Origin: Streptomyces sp. NBC_00572
GTDB lineage: Bacteria > Actinomycetota > Actinomycetes > Streptomycetales > Streptomycetaceae
Length of the DNA: 64,000 bases
Direction: 5' to 3'
Assembly: GCF_026341815.1 (NCBI RefSeq)
Contig: NZ_JAPENX010000001.1
Coordinates: 4,030,001-4,094,000, forward strand
Part shown: positions 50,084 through 58,867 of the stretch, one piece after another
Position numbering within the stretch: position 1 is the stretch's first letter
Layout: every line of letters starts with the position of its first letter
Translations under genes and position numbers: made by a program
Notes under the pieces: generated by a model
The model's input: only the letters and a program-made list of their open reading frames with translations
Told to the model about the DNA's origin: nothing
The model's database searches: none

Positions 50084-50653
50084 TCAACGGTCGGGTACGT
50101 CACTTCGGTGGGGGTCACCTGTCGGGAATAGATCCCGGCGCTCCTCCAGCTCCTTGATCAGGTCCTGGAGTTCGGAGCGGATCCAGTCGCGGGTGGCCAC
50201 CTCGCCCAGGCCCATCCGGAGTGCCGCGATCTCCCGGGTGAGGTACTCGGTGTCCGCGATCGACCGCTCGTTCTGCTTCCGGTCCTGTTCGAGATTGACC
50301 CGGTCCCGGTCGTCCTGCCGGTTCTGGGCGAGCAGGATCAGCGGCGCCGCGTACGAGGCCTGCAGGGACAGTGCGAGCGTCAGGAAGATGAACGGGTACT
50401 CGTCGAACTTGAGCGAGCCCGGCGCGAAGATGTTCCACAGGACCCAGACGATGATCGTCAGGGTCATCCAGACGAGGAACCGGCCCGTGCCCAGGAAGCG
50501 GGCGATCCGCTCCGACATGCGTCCGAAGGCCTCGGGGTCGTACTCCGGGAGCAGCCTGGCCCGCCGCTCGCGCGGCAGGTCGAGCCGGATGCGGGGGCCC
50601 GGCCGGTCGCGCTCCCGCTCCCGCTCGCGGTCCTGCGTGCGCTCAGCCGCCAT
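50084..50653 (-). CDS. DUF1003 family membrane protein
   Basis: A 189-residue protein. The Arg/Glu-rich N-terminus (RERERERDR) is followed by two membrane helices (FLVWMTLTIIVWVLWNIF and YPFIFLTLALSLQASYAAPLILL) and a charged, probably coiled-coil tail (QDDRDRVNLEQDRKQNERSI). The NRQDDRDR segment after the second helix is typical of DUF1003. The function is unknown. It overlaps the end of the MgtE-like gene by 11 nt, so translation is coupled. Both genes keep this order in mycobacteria (Rv1231c-Rv1232c). Confidence 0.88.
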   Translation of the reverse strand: MAAERTQDRERERERDRPGPRIRLDLPRERRARLLPEYDPEAFGRMSERIARFLGTGRFLVWMTLTIIVWVLWNIFAPGSLKFDEYPFIFLTLALSLQASYAAPLILLAQNRQDDRDRVNLEQDRKQNERSIADTEYLTREIAALRMGLGEVATRDWIRSELQDLIKELEERRDLFPTGDPHRSDVPDR

Positions 50654-51926
50654 GCCCGGCCCCCTCCTCGTGGAACTCCGTCTCCCGCCAGTCCTCCGGC
50701 AGCAGATGGTCGAGCACGTCGTCGACGGTGACCGCGCCGAGCAGCGAACCGCTCTCGTCCACCACGGGCGCCGCGACCATGTTGTACGCGGCGAGATAGC
50801 TGGTGACGGCGGGCAGCGGGGTGTCCGGGCCGAGCGGCGGGAGATCGCTGTCCACGAGCGAGCTGACGAGGGTGAACGGCGGGTCGCGAAGGAGCCGCTG
50901 GAAGTGCACCGTGCCCAGGTACTTGCCCGTCGGCGTCTCGTCCGGCGGGCGGCACACGTACACCTGCGCCGCGAGCGCGGGCGACAGGTCCTGCTGCCGG
51001 ACCCGGGCCAGCGCGTCCGCGACCGTGGCGTCCGGCCGCAGCACGATCGGCTCGGTCGTCATCAGACCGCCCGCCGTGCGCTCCTCGTACGCCAGGAGCC
51101 GGCGTACGTCGGCCGCGTCGTCCGGCTGCATCAGGGTCAGCAGCCGCTCCTTGTCCTCCTCCGGCAGCTCGGACAGCAGGTCGGCCGCGTCGTCCGGGTC
51201 CATCGCCTCCAGGACGTCGGCCGCGCGCTCCTCCTTCAGCTTCCCGAGGATCTCGATCTGGTCGTCCTCCGGCAGCTCCTCCAGGACGTCGGCGAGCCGG
51301 TCGTCGTCGAGCGCGGCCGCCACCTCGACGCGCCGCTTGGGGGAGAGGTGGTGCAGCGCGTTGGCCAGGTCGGCGGGGCGGAGCTTCTCGAAGGTGGCCA
51401 GCAGGCTCTCGGCGCCCTGCCCGTGCTCCTCCAGGGAGAAGCCGGTGACCGCCGACCATTCGACGGTCAGCGTCTCGCCCTTGCGGCTCAGCACCCCGCC
51501 CTTCCCCTTGCGGACGAAGACCTTGTCGATCTCCCAGTCGCGGCGGGCGGGCAGCTGGGTGATGGCGACGTCGAGGACGGTGACCTCCTCGCCCTCCTGC
51601 CCGCCGGGGCCGACGAGCCGGACGCGCCGGTCGAGCAGCTCGCCGAGGACGAGCCGCTCGGTGGGGCGCCGTTCGAAGCGGCGCATGTTGACGACGCCGG
51701 TGGTGATGACCTGGCCGGACTCGACGCCCGTGATGCGGGTCATCGGCACGAACACCCGGCGGCGGCTGAGGACCTCCACGACCATGCCGAGCAGCCGCGG
51801 CGGCCTGCGGCCGACCCGCAGCATGGCCACCAGGTCGCTGACCCGGCCGACCTGGTCGCCGACGGGGTCGAAGACGGGGACTCCCGCGAGGTGGGAGACG
51901 AAGATCCGGGGGGCGCCTGCCGCCAT
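50643..51926 (-). CDS. MgtE intracellular N domain and CBS domain protein
   Basis: A 427-residue cytoplasmic protein without the MgtE membrane domain. Residues 5-170 hold PRC-barrel-like parts (FVSHLAGVPVFDPVGDQVGRVSDLV, SRKGETLTVEW). Residues about 185-285 are the MgtE_N superhelix, with the repeats LEELPEDDQIEILGKLKEERAADVLEAM. Residues 290-415 are two CBS domains (MTTEPIVLRPDATVADAL and NMVAAPVVDESGSLLGAVTVDDVLDHL). In MgtE these domains sense Mg. Here they may regulate the CorA-type transporter or the DUF1003 protein next door; this is inferred. It overlaps the DUF1003 gene by 11 nt. Confidence 0.88.
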   Translation of the reverse strand: MAAGAPRIFVSHLAGVPVFDPVGDQVGRVSDLVAMLRVGRRPPRLLGMVVEVLSRRRVFVPMTRITGVESGQVITTGVVNMRRFERRPTERLVLGELLDRRVRLVGPGGQEGEEVTVLDVAITQLPARRDWEIDKVFVRKGKGGVLSRKGETLTVEWSAVTGFSLEEHGQGAESLLATFEKLRPADLANALHHLSPKRRVEVAAALDDDRLADVLEELPEDDQIEILGKLKEERAADVLEAMDPDDAADLLSELPEEDKERLLTLMQPDDAADVRRLLAYEERTAGGLMTTEPIVLRPDATVADALARVRQQDLSPALAAQVYVCRPPDETPTGKYLGTVHFQRLLRDPPFTLVSSLVDSDLPPLGPDTPLPAVTSYLAAYNMVAAPVVDESGSLLGAVTVDDVLDHLLPEDWRETEFHEEGAGHGG

Positions 51927-52197
51927 GCCACGCGCCTCCTCGGTGCCGCACGAATCGAGTCATTGCAGAGCTTTGCCGGGTTCAGGCTAGCCCGTGGCGT
52001 TCCGACCCGCCCCGGCAGCGCCTCCGTACGGCTGCCGCCGGGCGCGTCACCCGGCCCGGGTACGCTGCGGTCTGCCGTCCCCACCGGAAGGCCGGCCCCC
52101 GCCCGGCAGAACCCGCAGTACAGACGGCCGCCACCCCGGTATCCCGTACGGGGCGCGGACCGGCAGCCCCCCCCCACGAACCCGAGAGGCAGCGCAG

Positions 52198-52992
52198 GTG
52201 ACCGTTCGCACCCCGTCATCGCGTACTCCGTCAGCAGCACGTGTCGTCCCGGTCGTGCGCCTCCGCAGAGCCGTCGCGCCGCTGGCGCTCTGCGCCGGGC
52301 TGATCGTCGGGCTCACGGCCTGCGCGGCCGACCCGGACGAGGGGACGAACGGGGTGGGCAGGCTCTCCGCGCCCGAGATCGAGGGCAAGGCCCGGTCCGC
52401 GGCGGACACGGCGAAGGCGGTACGGCTCTCCGGCACCCTGGTCAGCAAGGGTGACACCTTCAAGCTGAACATGCGCCTCAAGCAGGACGGCGCCGCCGGC
52501 TCGGTGACGACGAAGAACAGCACCTTCGAGCTGCTGCGGGTCGGCGACGCGCTCTATCTGAAGGCCGACGCGGGCTTCTGGACCCACGACTCCCAGGGCG
52601 GCGACAAGCCGACGGAGGCGGACGCAGAGGCCGCCGACAAGCTCGACGACATGTACGTGAAGGTGCCGCAGGGCGACCCGTCGTACAAGCAGCTGCGCGG
52701 CTTCACCGACATGGATCTGTTGCTCGCCGGCCTCATCGGCCTGCACGGCGAGAAGGTCAAGGGCGACCGCGACCAGATCGGCGGGGTCCGTACGGTCAAG
52801 GTCAAGGGCGGCGCGGAAGGCGAGGGCGGCACCCTCGACGTGGCCCTGGAGGGCTCCCCTTACCCGCTGCAGTTCGCGCGGGGCGGGGGAGCGGGCCTCG
52901 TGGTGCTCTCCGAGTGGAACAAGGACTTCCCGCTCACCGCCCCGTCGAAGGAGGAGACCCTCGACTACGGCAAGCAGCTGCCCCGGACGTAG
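52198..52992 (+). CDS. Lipoprotein, LppX/LprG-like
   Basis: A 264-residue lipoprotein with an N-terminal signal and the lipobox LTAC (lipid on Cys42). The mature part has alternating beta strands and Gly-rich turns (VRLSGTLVSKGDTFKLNMRLKQDG, VGDALYLKADAGFW) that resemble the LppX/LprG fold of actinobacterial lipid-binding lipoproteins. GAGGCAGC before the GTG at 52198 sets the start; the frame is open to 51994. The substrate is not known. It converges on the 170-residue gene with a palindromic repeat between them. Confidence 0.78.
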   Translation: MTVRTPSSRTPSAARVVPVVRLRRAVAPLALCAGLIVGLTACAADPDEGTNGVGRLSAPEIEGKARSAADTAKAVRLSGTLVSKGDTFKLNMRLKQDGAAGSVTTKNSTFELLRVGDALYLKADAGFWTHDSQGGDKPTEADAEAADKLDDMYVKVPQGDPSYKQLRGFTDMDLLLAGLIGLHGEKVKGDRDQIGGVRTVKVKGGAEGEGGTLDVALEGSPYPLQFARGGGAGLVVLSEWNKDFPLTAPSKEETLDYGKQLPRT

Positions 52993-52996
52993 CCCT

Positions 52997-53060
52997 GGGT
53001 CGTGCCCGGAAAGTCCCGCCTGGCCCTGCGGGCAGACGGCGCTGCTTTCCGGACACGACC
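52997..53060. repeat. Palindromic intergenic repeat, copy 2
   Basis: The second copy of the element at 29518-29579. gtcgtgcccggaaag at 52999-53013 pairs with ctttccggacacgac at 53045-53059 with one mismatch. Against copy 1, one G-C pair of the outer stem becomes A-T on both sides, a compensating change. It also lies at the junction of convergent genes. Confidence 0.8.
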
Positions 53061-53572
53061 TAGGAGCGCTTGCGGCGGCGCTTGAGCAGCAGCTTCGGGA
53101 GACCGGACGGCACCGGGTCCCGGGTGACGGCCGCCGAGGGCAGCGGTACGGCGGCCAGGGAGCCGTCCGGCAGCTCCGTGGTCGAGGAGCGGGGGTCGAG
53201 TCGCAGGACCCGGCACTCGCCCGCCCAGCGGCCCGTCATGGCCTCGCCGTCGGGAGCGTTGAGCCGCTTGCCCTTCAGCTCGGCGACCGCCGCGTCCCAC
53301 TCCTCGGTGCCGGGGGCGAGTTCGCGTACGTCCGCGGTCCAGGCGACCAGTCGGCCGCCCTTGTCCTTGCTGCGGACCGTGACCTCGGCCGTCCCGCCGT
53401 CCGCCAGACCCGGCAGCGGCTGCTCTCCGGGGCCGTCGCCGACGACGAACGCGGCGCCGTCGAACCAGACGTGCCAGAGCGCGCGGGCCGGGCCGGTGCC
53501 GCGGACCCACACCAGGCCGGACTTCTTGGTGGCCTCCTCGACGAGGGCGGACCCGAGCAGCTCTTCTGTCAT
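53060..53572 (-). CDS. Conserved hypothetical protein, possible FMN-binding split barrel
   Basis: A 170-residue protein with a beta-rich core: SGLVWVRGTGPARALWHVWFDG, AAFVVGDGPGEQ, AEVTVRSKDKGGRLVAWTADV. This order recalls pyridoxamine-phosphate-oxidase-like split barrels but I see no clear FMN motif. The C-terminus ends in a basic run KRRRKRS. It lies 25 nt after the corA stop in the same direction, so it may be transcribed with corA. Function unknown. Confidence 0.72.
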   Translation of the reverse strand: MTEELLGSALVEEATKKSGLVWVRGTGPARALWHVWFDGAAFVVGDGPGEQPLPGLADGGTAEVTVRSKDKGGRLVAWTADVRELAPGTEEWDAAVAELKGKRLNAPDGEAMTGRWAGECRVLRLDPRSSTTELPDGSLAAVPLPSAAVTRDPVPSGLPKLLLKRRRKRS

Positions 53573-53597
53573 GGCCCGAAGCCTAGCCGCAGCGCCG

Positions 53598-54725
53598 CTA
53601 CAGCCAGCCGTTGCGCTTGAGCGTGCGGTGGATGGTGAAACAGACCGCGATGATGCCGGTCAGCACCATCGGGTAGCCGTACTTCCAGTGCAGCTCGGGC
53701 ATGTGGTCGAAGTTCATGCCGTACACGCCGCAGACCGCCGTGGGGACGGCGACGATCGCCGCCCACGAGGTGATCTTGCGCATGTCCTCGTTCTGCGCGA
53801 CGGTCGCCTGCGCCAGGTTGGCCTGGAGGATCGAGTTGAGCAGTTCGTCGAAGCCGACGACCTGCTCCTGCACGCGTGCGAGGTGGTCGGCGACGTCCCG
53901 GAAGTACTTCTGGATGTCGGGGTCGACCAGTCGCATGGGCCGCTCGGAGAGCAGCTGCATCGGGCGGAGCAGCGGCGTGACGGCCCGCTTGAACTCCAGT
54001 ACCTCGCGCTTCAGCTGATAGATCCGGCCGGTGTCCGCACCGCGCGTCGAGCCCTTCGCGGCCGGCGAGAAGACGTCGATCTCCAGCTGGTCGATGTCGA
54101 GTTCGACGGCGTCGGCGACCGCGATGTAGCCGTCGACGACATGGTCGGAGAGGGCGTGCAGCACGGCCGAGGGGCCTTTGGCGAGCAGCTCCGGCTCGCC
54201 CTGGAGGCGGTGGCGGAGGTTGCGCAGGGAGCCCTGGCCGCCGTGCCGGACGGTGATGACGAAGTCGGGGCCGGTGAAGCACATGACCTCGCCGGTCTCG
54301 ACCACCTCGCTGGTCGCGGTGAGTTCGGCGTGCTCGACGTAGTGGATCGTCTTGAACACGGTGAAGAGGGTGTCGTCGTACCGCTCCAGCTTGGGCCGCT
54401 GGTGGGCGTGGACGGCGTCCTCGACGGCGAGCGGGTGCAGCCCGAACTCGGCGGCGATACCGGCGAATTCGGCCTCGGTCGGCTCGTGCAGGCCGATCCA
54501 GGCGAAGCCGCCGCTCTCCCGCACCTGGCTCATGGCGCCGCGCGGGGTGAGGCATTCGCGGTCGTCGACGCGGCGTCCGTCGCGGTAGACGGCGCAGTCG
54601 ACCACGGCGCTGGAGGCCGTGTGGTCGCGGGTGGGGTCGTACGAGGTGTACGTGGTGGGGGTCTTGCGCAGGGGGTGCCGCAGGCTCGGACGGACAGCGG
54701 CGCGCAGGTCACGGATCATCGACAT
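53598..54725 (-). CDS. corA: Magnesium and cobalt transport protein CorA
   Basis: A 375-residue CorA-family channel for Mg. The cytoplasmic N-terminal domain is about 300 residues, and two membrane helices close the protein, with the selectivity motif GMN (VYGMNFDHMPELHWKYG) between them. The end (HRTLKRNGWL) is typical. I chose the ATG at 54725, 8 nt after AAGGAG; the upstream ATG at 54731 is too close to that site. Its position beside the MgtE_N/CBS protein suggests a Mg-homeostasis group. Confidence 0.94.
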   Translation of the reverse strand: MSMIRDLRAAVRPSLRHPLRKTPTTYTSYDPTRDHTASSAVVDCAVYRDGRRVDDRECLTPRGAMSQVRESGGFAWIGLHEPTEAEFAGIAAEFGLHPLAVEDAVHAHQRPKLERYDDTLFTVFKTIHYVEHAELTATSEVVETGEVMCFTGPDFVITVRHGGQGSLRNLRHRLQGEPELLAKGPSAVLHALSDHVVDGYIAVADAVELDIDQLEIDVFSPAAKGSTRGADTGRIYQLKREVLEFKRAVTPLLRPMQLLSERPMRLVDPDIQKYFRDVADHLARVQEQVVGFDELLNSILQANLAQATVAQNEDMRKITSWAAIVAVPTAVCGVYGMNFDHMPELHWKYGYPMVLTGIIAVCFTIHRTLKRNGWL

Positions 54726-55154
54726 GGGCATGCTCCTTCACGGAGAAGCCGCCGGCGAGCGGGTGGCACAGCCCGGAATGGGGACGTGGAGCTACGTCGT
54801 CCACAAAGCGGGCGGCACCGAGAGGTCGCGGTGACGGCGTTCGCTACAGACAGGCAAAGGCGAGATGCTCTTCCGTCGTGCGAGATGCCGGGGAGGCGGG
54901 TCCGTACGGATACGGGCCGGGAATCACCGGAAGTACGTACGCACCGGGCTCGGGTGCGGGTCGGAAGAGCGGCTGGTACTGCCCGATCGACTTCGGTCCA
55001 TCGCAGCCCCACCTCCTCCGGCCGGTCCCTCGTGAGGGATGACGTGTGACGAGTAGTCGGGAGTTCGGGACTCCCGACCAGCGGCCAAGACTATCAGCCG
55101 ACTGAGGGTCAATCCCTTACTTTGCCCGTTCCATACGCGCTTTATGCTCACCCC
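54726..55154. other. Intergenic region between divergent corA and SUFU-like genes
   Basis: A 429-base gap. It holds the corA promoter region, a small hairpin gtcgggag (55056-55063) with ctcccgac (55071-55078), and at its end the -35/-10-like pair TTGCCC (55122-55127) and TATGCT (55143-55148) of the SUFU-like gene. No M-box-like magnesium riboswitch could be recognised by eye. Confidence 0.4.
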
Positions 55155-55739
55155 ATGGGAGAAGTTCTTGCTCTGGTCGAGGCCCGGCTGCGGACGGCAC
55201 TCGGAGAACCGGACGCGCGCGCCGCGGTGACGTTCCTCGGCACGGACCGGATCGAGGTGCTCCGCTTCGTCGACGGCGACCTCGTGCGGTACGCGACCCT
55301 CGGCATGTCCGCGCAGCCGATGGCCGACCCGACCGCCGCGCTCGCCGATCCGGTCAAGGGTCCGCGCGCGGAGCTGGTCCTGACCGTACGGGCCGGCCTC
55401 GCTGACACCGACAAGGTGCTGCGCCCGCTCGCCGTCCTCGCCGCGACCCCGCAGGTCGAGGGCGTCATCGTGGCCGCCGGCGCCTCGCTCGACGTCGGCG
55501 ACCCGCTCTGGCCGGGCGCCGCCTTCAGCTCGGTCCTGGTCGCCGGGTCCGGCGGCCTGGTCGAGGACCTGGAGCTGGACGAACCGATGGACCCGGTGCG
55601 CTTCCTGCCCCTGCTCCCGATGACCTCGAACGAGGCCGCGTGGAAGCGGGTCCACGGGGCGCAGGCCCTGGAGGAACGCTGGCTGGCGCAGGGCACGGAC
55701 CTGCGCGATCCGCTGCGCAGGTCCGTGAACCTGGACTGA
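55155..55739 (+). CDS. Suppressor of fused (SUFU) domain protein
   Basis: A 194-residue protein with the SUFU fold pattern: RIEVLRFVDGDLVRYATLGMS, GPRAELVLTVRAG, VLRPLAVLAATPQVEGVIVAAG, and a C-terminal ITSNEA-like MTSNEAAWKRVHG. In bacteria the domain is often linked to toxin-immunity proteins, but here it stands alone and is a common streptomycete core gene. No ribosome site; TATGCT lies 6 nt before the ATG at 55155, so the mRNA is probably leaderless. Confidence 0.82.
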   Translation: MGEVLALVEARLRTALGEPDARAAVTFLGTDRIEVLRFVDGDLVRYATLGMSAQPMADPTAALADPVKGPRAELVLTVRAGLADTDKVLRPLAVLAATPQVEGVIVAAGASLDVGDPLWPGAAFSSVLVAGSGGLVEDLELDEPMDPVRFLPLLPMTSNEAAWKRVHGAQALEERWLAQGTDLRDPLRRSVNLD

Positions 55740-55875
55740 TCCGGAGCGATCGGCGTTCCGGATGTGACCGGTGTTCCGGCCGTTCGGGAACCGAGGGTGA
55801 ACGGCTCGGGCCGGACGGGTGATCGTCGGTGATCGTCCTTGACGCGGGGGCCCGGGGGTAGGACCGTTGAGCCCT

Positions 55876-56514
55876 ATGAGGGGCGAACCCAGTTGTCCGA
55901 AGTGTGGTGGCCGGGTCAGGGCGCCCGGGCTGTTCGCCGACTCCTGGCAGTGCGACGTCCACGGCTCGGTGCACCCGCTCCAGCCCGTGATCCCGCCCAG
56001 CGTCGAGGCCCTCGGCGTCGTGGTGCACCGGTCCCACGTGCCGGTGTGGATGCCGTGGCCCCTGCCCGTCGGCTGGCTCTTCACCGGAGTCACGTACGCC
56101 GGTGACGACCGCAGCGGCGGACGCGCCACCGCCGTCGCCTGCTCGGGACCCGGACCGCTCGGCGGCATCGGCGAGCTGCTCCTGGTCGCGGAGGAGCTCG
56201 GAGTCGGCCTCGGCGCCCGGTACGCGGGCATCGACGGCCCCGACCCCGGCGCCGGCATGGCCATCGACAAACCCCCGCAGACGAAGGTCCTCGCCGCCGG
56301 ACGCCCCACCCCGCTCTGGCACGTCAACGGCGCCCCGCAGGACCGCGCGGTCTTCGCGGGCGAGGCGCGCGGCCTCTGGCTGTGGGCGATCGTCTGGCCC
56401 GAGCAGTCGGGCCTCCTGATGTACGACGAGCTGGTCCTGACGGACCTGCGGGACGCGGGCGCCGAGGTCGAACTCCTGCCGTGCGGCGCGCTGACGCCGA
56501 GGCTGCTGAGCTGA
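55876..56514 (+). CDS. DUF6758-like conserved protein with N-terminal zinc ribbon
   Basis: A 212-residue protein. It begins RGEPSCPKCGGRVRAPG with a CxxC, followed by CDVHG, a likely zinc ribbon. The rest is a Trp- and Gly-rich domain (VPVWMPWPLPVGWLFTGV, GRPTPLWHVNG, LWLWAIVWPEQSG) that I cannot assign to an enzyme. The frame has a TTG at 55867, but TAGGAC at 55859-55864 favours transcription just before the ATG at 55876. The DUF name is from memory. Directly upstream of the PHP gene. Confidence 0.75.
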   Translation: MRGEPSCPKCGGRVRAPGLFADSWQCDVHGSVHPLQPVIPPSVEALGVVVHRSHVPVWMPWPLPVGWLFTGVTYAGDDRSGGRATAVACSGPGPLGGIGELLLVAEELGVGLGARYAGIDGPDPGAGMAIDKPPQTKVLAAGRPTPLWHVNGAPQDRAVFAGEARGLWLWAIVWPEQSGLLMYDELVLTDLRDAGAEVELLPCGALTPRLLS

Positions 56515-56619
56515 CGTGCACCCGGCCGGTCCGGCCGGATACTTCCGTACGGGCGTGTTCGATTCGCCCGTTATGCTGGAGCGTCCCTCGTCCGTGCCGA
56601 GTTCCTGGAGCAACGCGTC

Positions 56620-57483
56620 GTGCGCATCGATCTGCACACCCACTCCACGGCCTCCGACGGTACGGACTCCCCGGCCGACCTGGTGCGCAACGCGGCAGCC
56701 GCCGGACTCGACGTCGTCGCGCTGACGGACCACGACACCACCCGCGGCCACGCGGAGGCGATCGAGGCGCTGCCCGAGGGACTGACCCTCGTCACCGGCG
56801 CCGAGCTGTCCTGCCGCGTCGACGGCATCGGCCTGCACATGCTCGCCTACCTCTTCGACCCCGAGGAGCCCGCGCTCCTCGCCGAGCGCGAGCTGGTCCG
56901 GGACGACCGGGTGCCGCGCGCGCGTGCCATGGTCGGCAAGCTCCAGGAGCTCGGCGTCCCCGTCACCTGGGAGCAGGTCGCCCGGATCGCCGGTGACGGT
57001 TCCGTGGGCCGGCCGCACGTCGCCGAGGCGCTCGTCGAACTCGGTGTCGTACCGGACGTGTCGGGGGCGTTCACGCCCGAGTGGCTGGCCGACGGCGGCC
57101 GGGCGTACGTCGAGAAGCACGAGCTGGACCCGATCGACGCGATCCGCCTCGTCAAGGCGGCCGGGGGCGTCACCGTCTTCGCGCACCCGCTCGCCGTCAA
57201 GCGCGGCCAGGTGCTGCCCGAGGCCTCGATAGCCCGGCTCGCCGAGGCCGGACTCGACGGCATCGAGGTCGACCACATGGACCACGACGAGGCGACGCGC
57301 GCACGGCTGCGCGGGCTCGCGAAGGAGCTGGGTCTGCTGACCACGGGCTCCAGCGACTACCACGGCAGCCGCAAGACCTGCCGCCTCGGCGAGTACACGA
57401 CCGACCCCGAGATCTACGGCGAGATCACCCGCCGTGCCGCGGGGGCCTTCCCGGTCCCCGGCGCGGGGGGACCCGCCGCCTAG
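56620..57483 (+). CDS. PHP domain metal-dependent phosphoesterase
   Basis: A 287-residue PHP-family phosphoesterase, close to TrpH/RNase AM. It has the metal-binding set IDLHTHSTASDG (residues 3-14), ALTDHDTTRGH near 37-47, VFAHPLAVKRG near 188 and TTGSSDYHG near 248. It would hydrolyse phosphate esters in nucleotides or nucleic acid 5' ends; the substrate in streptomycetes is unknown. GTG start at 56620, with GGAG about 11 nt upstream. TTATGCT around 56571-56577 could be its -10 box. Confidence 0.9.
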   Translation: MRIDLHTHSTASDGTDSPADLVRNAAAAGLDVVALTDHDTTRGHAEAIEALPEGLTLVTGAELSCRVDGIGLHMLAYLFDPEEPALLAERELVRDDRVPRARAMVGKLQELGVPVTWEQVARIAGDGSVGRPHVAEALVELGVVPDVSGAFTPEWLADGGRAYVEKHELDPIDAIRLVKAAGGVTVFAHPLAVKRGQVLPEASIARLAEAGLDGIEVDHMDHDEATRARLRGLAKELGLLTTGSSDYHGSRKTCRLGEYTTDPEIYGEITRRAAGAFPVPGAGGPAA

Positions 57484-57834
57484 GCCGCCCTGGTCCGGCC
57501 CCCGCGGGGGCCGGCCTTTCCGGGACGCGCTGCCGGCCGGTCGGCCGTTCGGTGCGCCGAGCTCCGTGACGTACGCCCCTGTGCGCCGCGCTCCGTGCCG
57601 GTTCACCGTCGTGCCGTCGGTCCGCCATGCTCCGCGCCCGGTTCGCCGGCGCGGTCGTGAGGTCTGTCCCGCGCCCGCCCGGCCCGCCCGGCGGCCCTCT
57701 TCTTCCTGGTCCGCCCCCCGACGGCTCCGTGCCGTGTGCGGGGTGGCGCTCTTCCTGCCCTGCCTCCGGAATCCCGCATTCCGACCCGCACGGGCCACAC
57801 CCCACCGTTCGCATCTCCCGCAAGGCACCCCACC
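57484..57834. other. Intergenic region between PHP and MarC genes
   Basis: A 351-base gap with a terminator-like palindrome (57495-57514) at its start and the marC promoter region at its end. I see nothing else; the open frames here lack ribosome sites. Confidence 0.45.
57495..57514 (+). terminator. 20-bp palindrome after the PHP gene
   Basis: ccggcccccg followed by cgggggccgg is a perfect 20-bp palindrome 11 nt after the stop codon, followed by CCTTTCC. Confidence 0.65.
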
Positions 57835-58440
57835 GTGTTCGACGTCGCCGTCTTCGGCTCGCTGTTCCTGACCCTCTTCGTGATCATGGATCCCCCCGGG
57901 ATCACCCCGATCTTCCTCGCCCTCACCTCCGGCCGCCCGGCCAAGGTGCAGCGCCGGATGGCCTGGCAGGCCGTCGCCGTCGCCTTCGGCGTCATCACCG
58001 TCTTCGGCCTGCTGGGCCAGCAGATCCTCGACTACCTGCACGTCTCCGTCCCCGCGCTGATGATCGCGGGCGGTCTCCTGCTGCTGCTCATCGCGCTCGA
58101 CCTGCTCACCGGCAAGACCGACGAGCCCAAGCAGACCAAGGACGTCAACGTCGCCCTCGTTCCGCTCGGCATGCCGCTGCTCGCCGGTCCCGGCGCGATC
58201 GTCTCGGTCATCCTCGCCGTCCAGAACGCCGACGGCGCGGCCGCGCAGGTCTCCGTCTGGGCCGCCATCGTCGCCATGCACGTCGTGCTCTGGCTGACCA
58301 TGCGGTACTCGCTGCTGATCATCCGGGTCATCAAGGACGGCGGCGTCGTCCTGGTGACCCGGCTCGCCGGCATGATGCTCTCCGCGATCGCGGTGCAGCA
58401 GATCATCAACGGCATCACACAGGTGATCCAGAGCGCCTGA
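57835..58440 (+). CDS. MarC family integral membrane protein
   Basis: A 201-residue protein with six predicted membrane helices. It shows the MarC/NAAT pattern: FGSLFLTLFVIMDPPGITPIFLAL at the N-terminus, VFGLLGQQILDYLHVSVPALMIAGGLLLLLIALDLLTG, then VPLGMPLLAGPGAIVSVI, and a C-terminal MLSAIAVQQIINGI. MarC proteins may export amino acids or other small molecules; the substrate is unknown. GTG at 57835 is preceded by GCAAGGC. The gene has its own promoter region and is followed by a short gap to the 50-residue minus-strand gene. Confidence 0.9.
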   Translation: MFDVAVFGSLFLTLFVIMDPPGITPIFLALTSGRPAKVQRRMAWQAVAVAFGVITVFGLLGQQILDYLHVSVPALMIAGGLLLLLIALDLLTGKTDEPKQTKDVNVALVPLGMPLLAGPGAIVSVILAVQNADGAAAQVSVWAAIVAMHVVLWLTMRYSLLIIRVIKDGGVVLVTRLAGMMLSAIAVQQIINGITQVIQSA

Positions 58441-58539
58441 CGCGCCGGGGGCGGACCCCGGACGCCACTGCGCCCCCGTACGGATTCCGCTCTTGCGAAG
58501 TCCGTGCGGGGGCGCGGTGCGTGGTGTGGACCTGACCTG

Positions 58540-58692
58540 TTACGAGGCCGAGGTCTCGGCGGGGCGGATCCAGATGCGCTGGCCGATCGAGGCGGCCTGC
58601 TGCACGATCCGGTTGACGGAGGCGGCGTCCACGACGGTCCGGTCGACGGGCGTGCCGTCGATGTCGTCGAGTCGCAGGATTTCGAAGCGCAC
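58540..58692 (-). CDS. Conserved small protein (50 aa)
   Basis: A 50-residue protein, start GTG at 58692 with AAGGGAGAA about 6 nt upstream. The sequence is beta-strand, helix, beta-strand: MRFEILRLDDIDGTPVDRTVV, then DAASVNRIVQQAASIGQ, then RIWIRP. It matches a type of small streptomycete protein that I remember as conserved but of unknown function. The frame is open to 58887, far beyond the ribosome site. Between MarC (convergent) and the NYN gene (divergent). Confidence 0.8.
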   Translation of the reverse strand: MRFEILRLDDIDGTPVDRTVVDAASVNRIVQQAASIGQRIWIRPAETSAS

Positions 58693-58867
58693 AGGCTTCT
58701 CCCTTCGTCTGAGTTGATCCTCCTGGTGGAGAACTGCGTTACGTACGGGTCCAACGACATGCATCCTGCAAACATTCCTTACGCTAAGGAAAATTTTCGG
58801 ATGTCTAACTACTGATGGGTAGGAGGGTGTGGCGGCCGGGCCCGGAGCGGCGGAGAATGAGCCCCGT

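Noticed and set aside
54726..55154. Magnesium riboswitch before corA
   Set aside because: Only one small hairpin is visible, and it lies on the SUFU side. No M-box or mgtA-leader pattern was found by eye.
55525..58281. 918-codon minus-strand frame across three plus-strand genes
   Set aside because: It spans SUFU, DUF6758 and PHP genes and their gaps; shadow of GC-rich codons.
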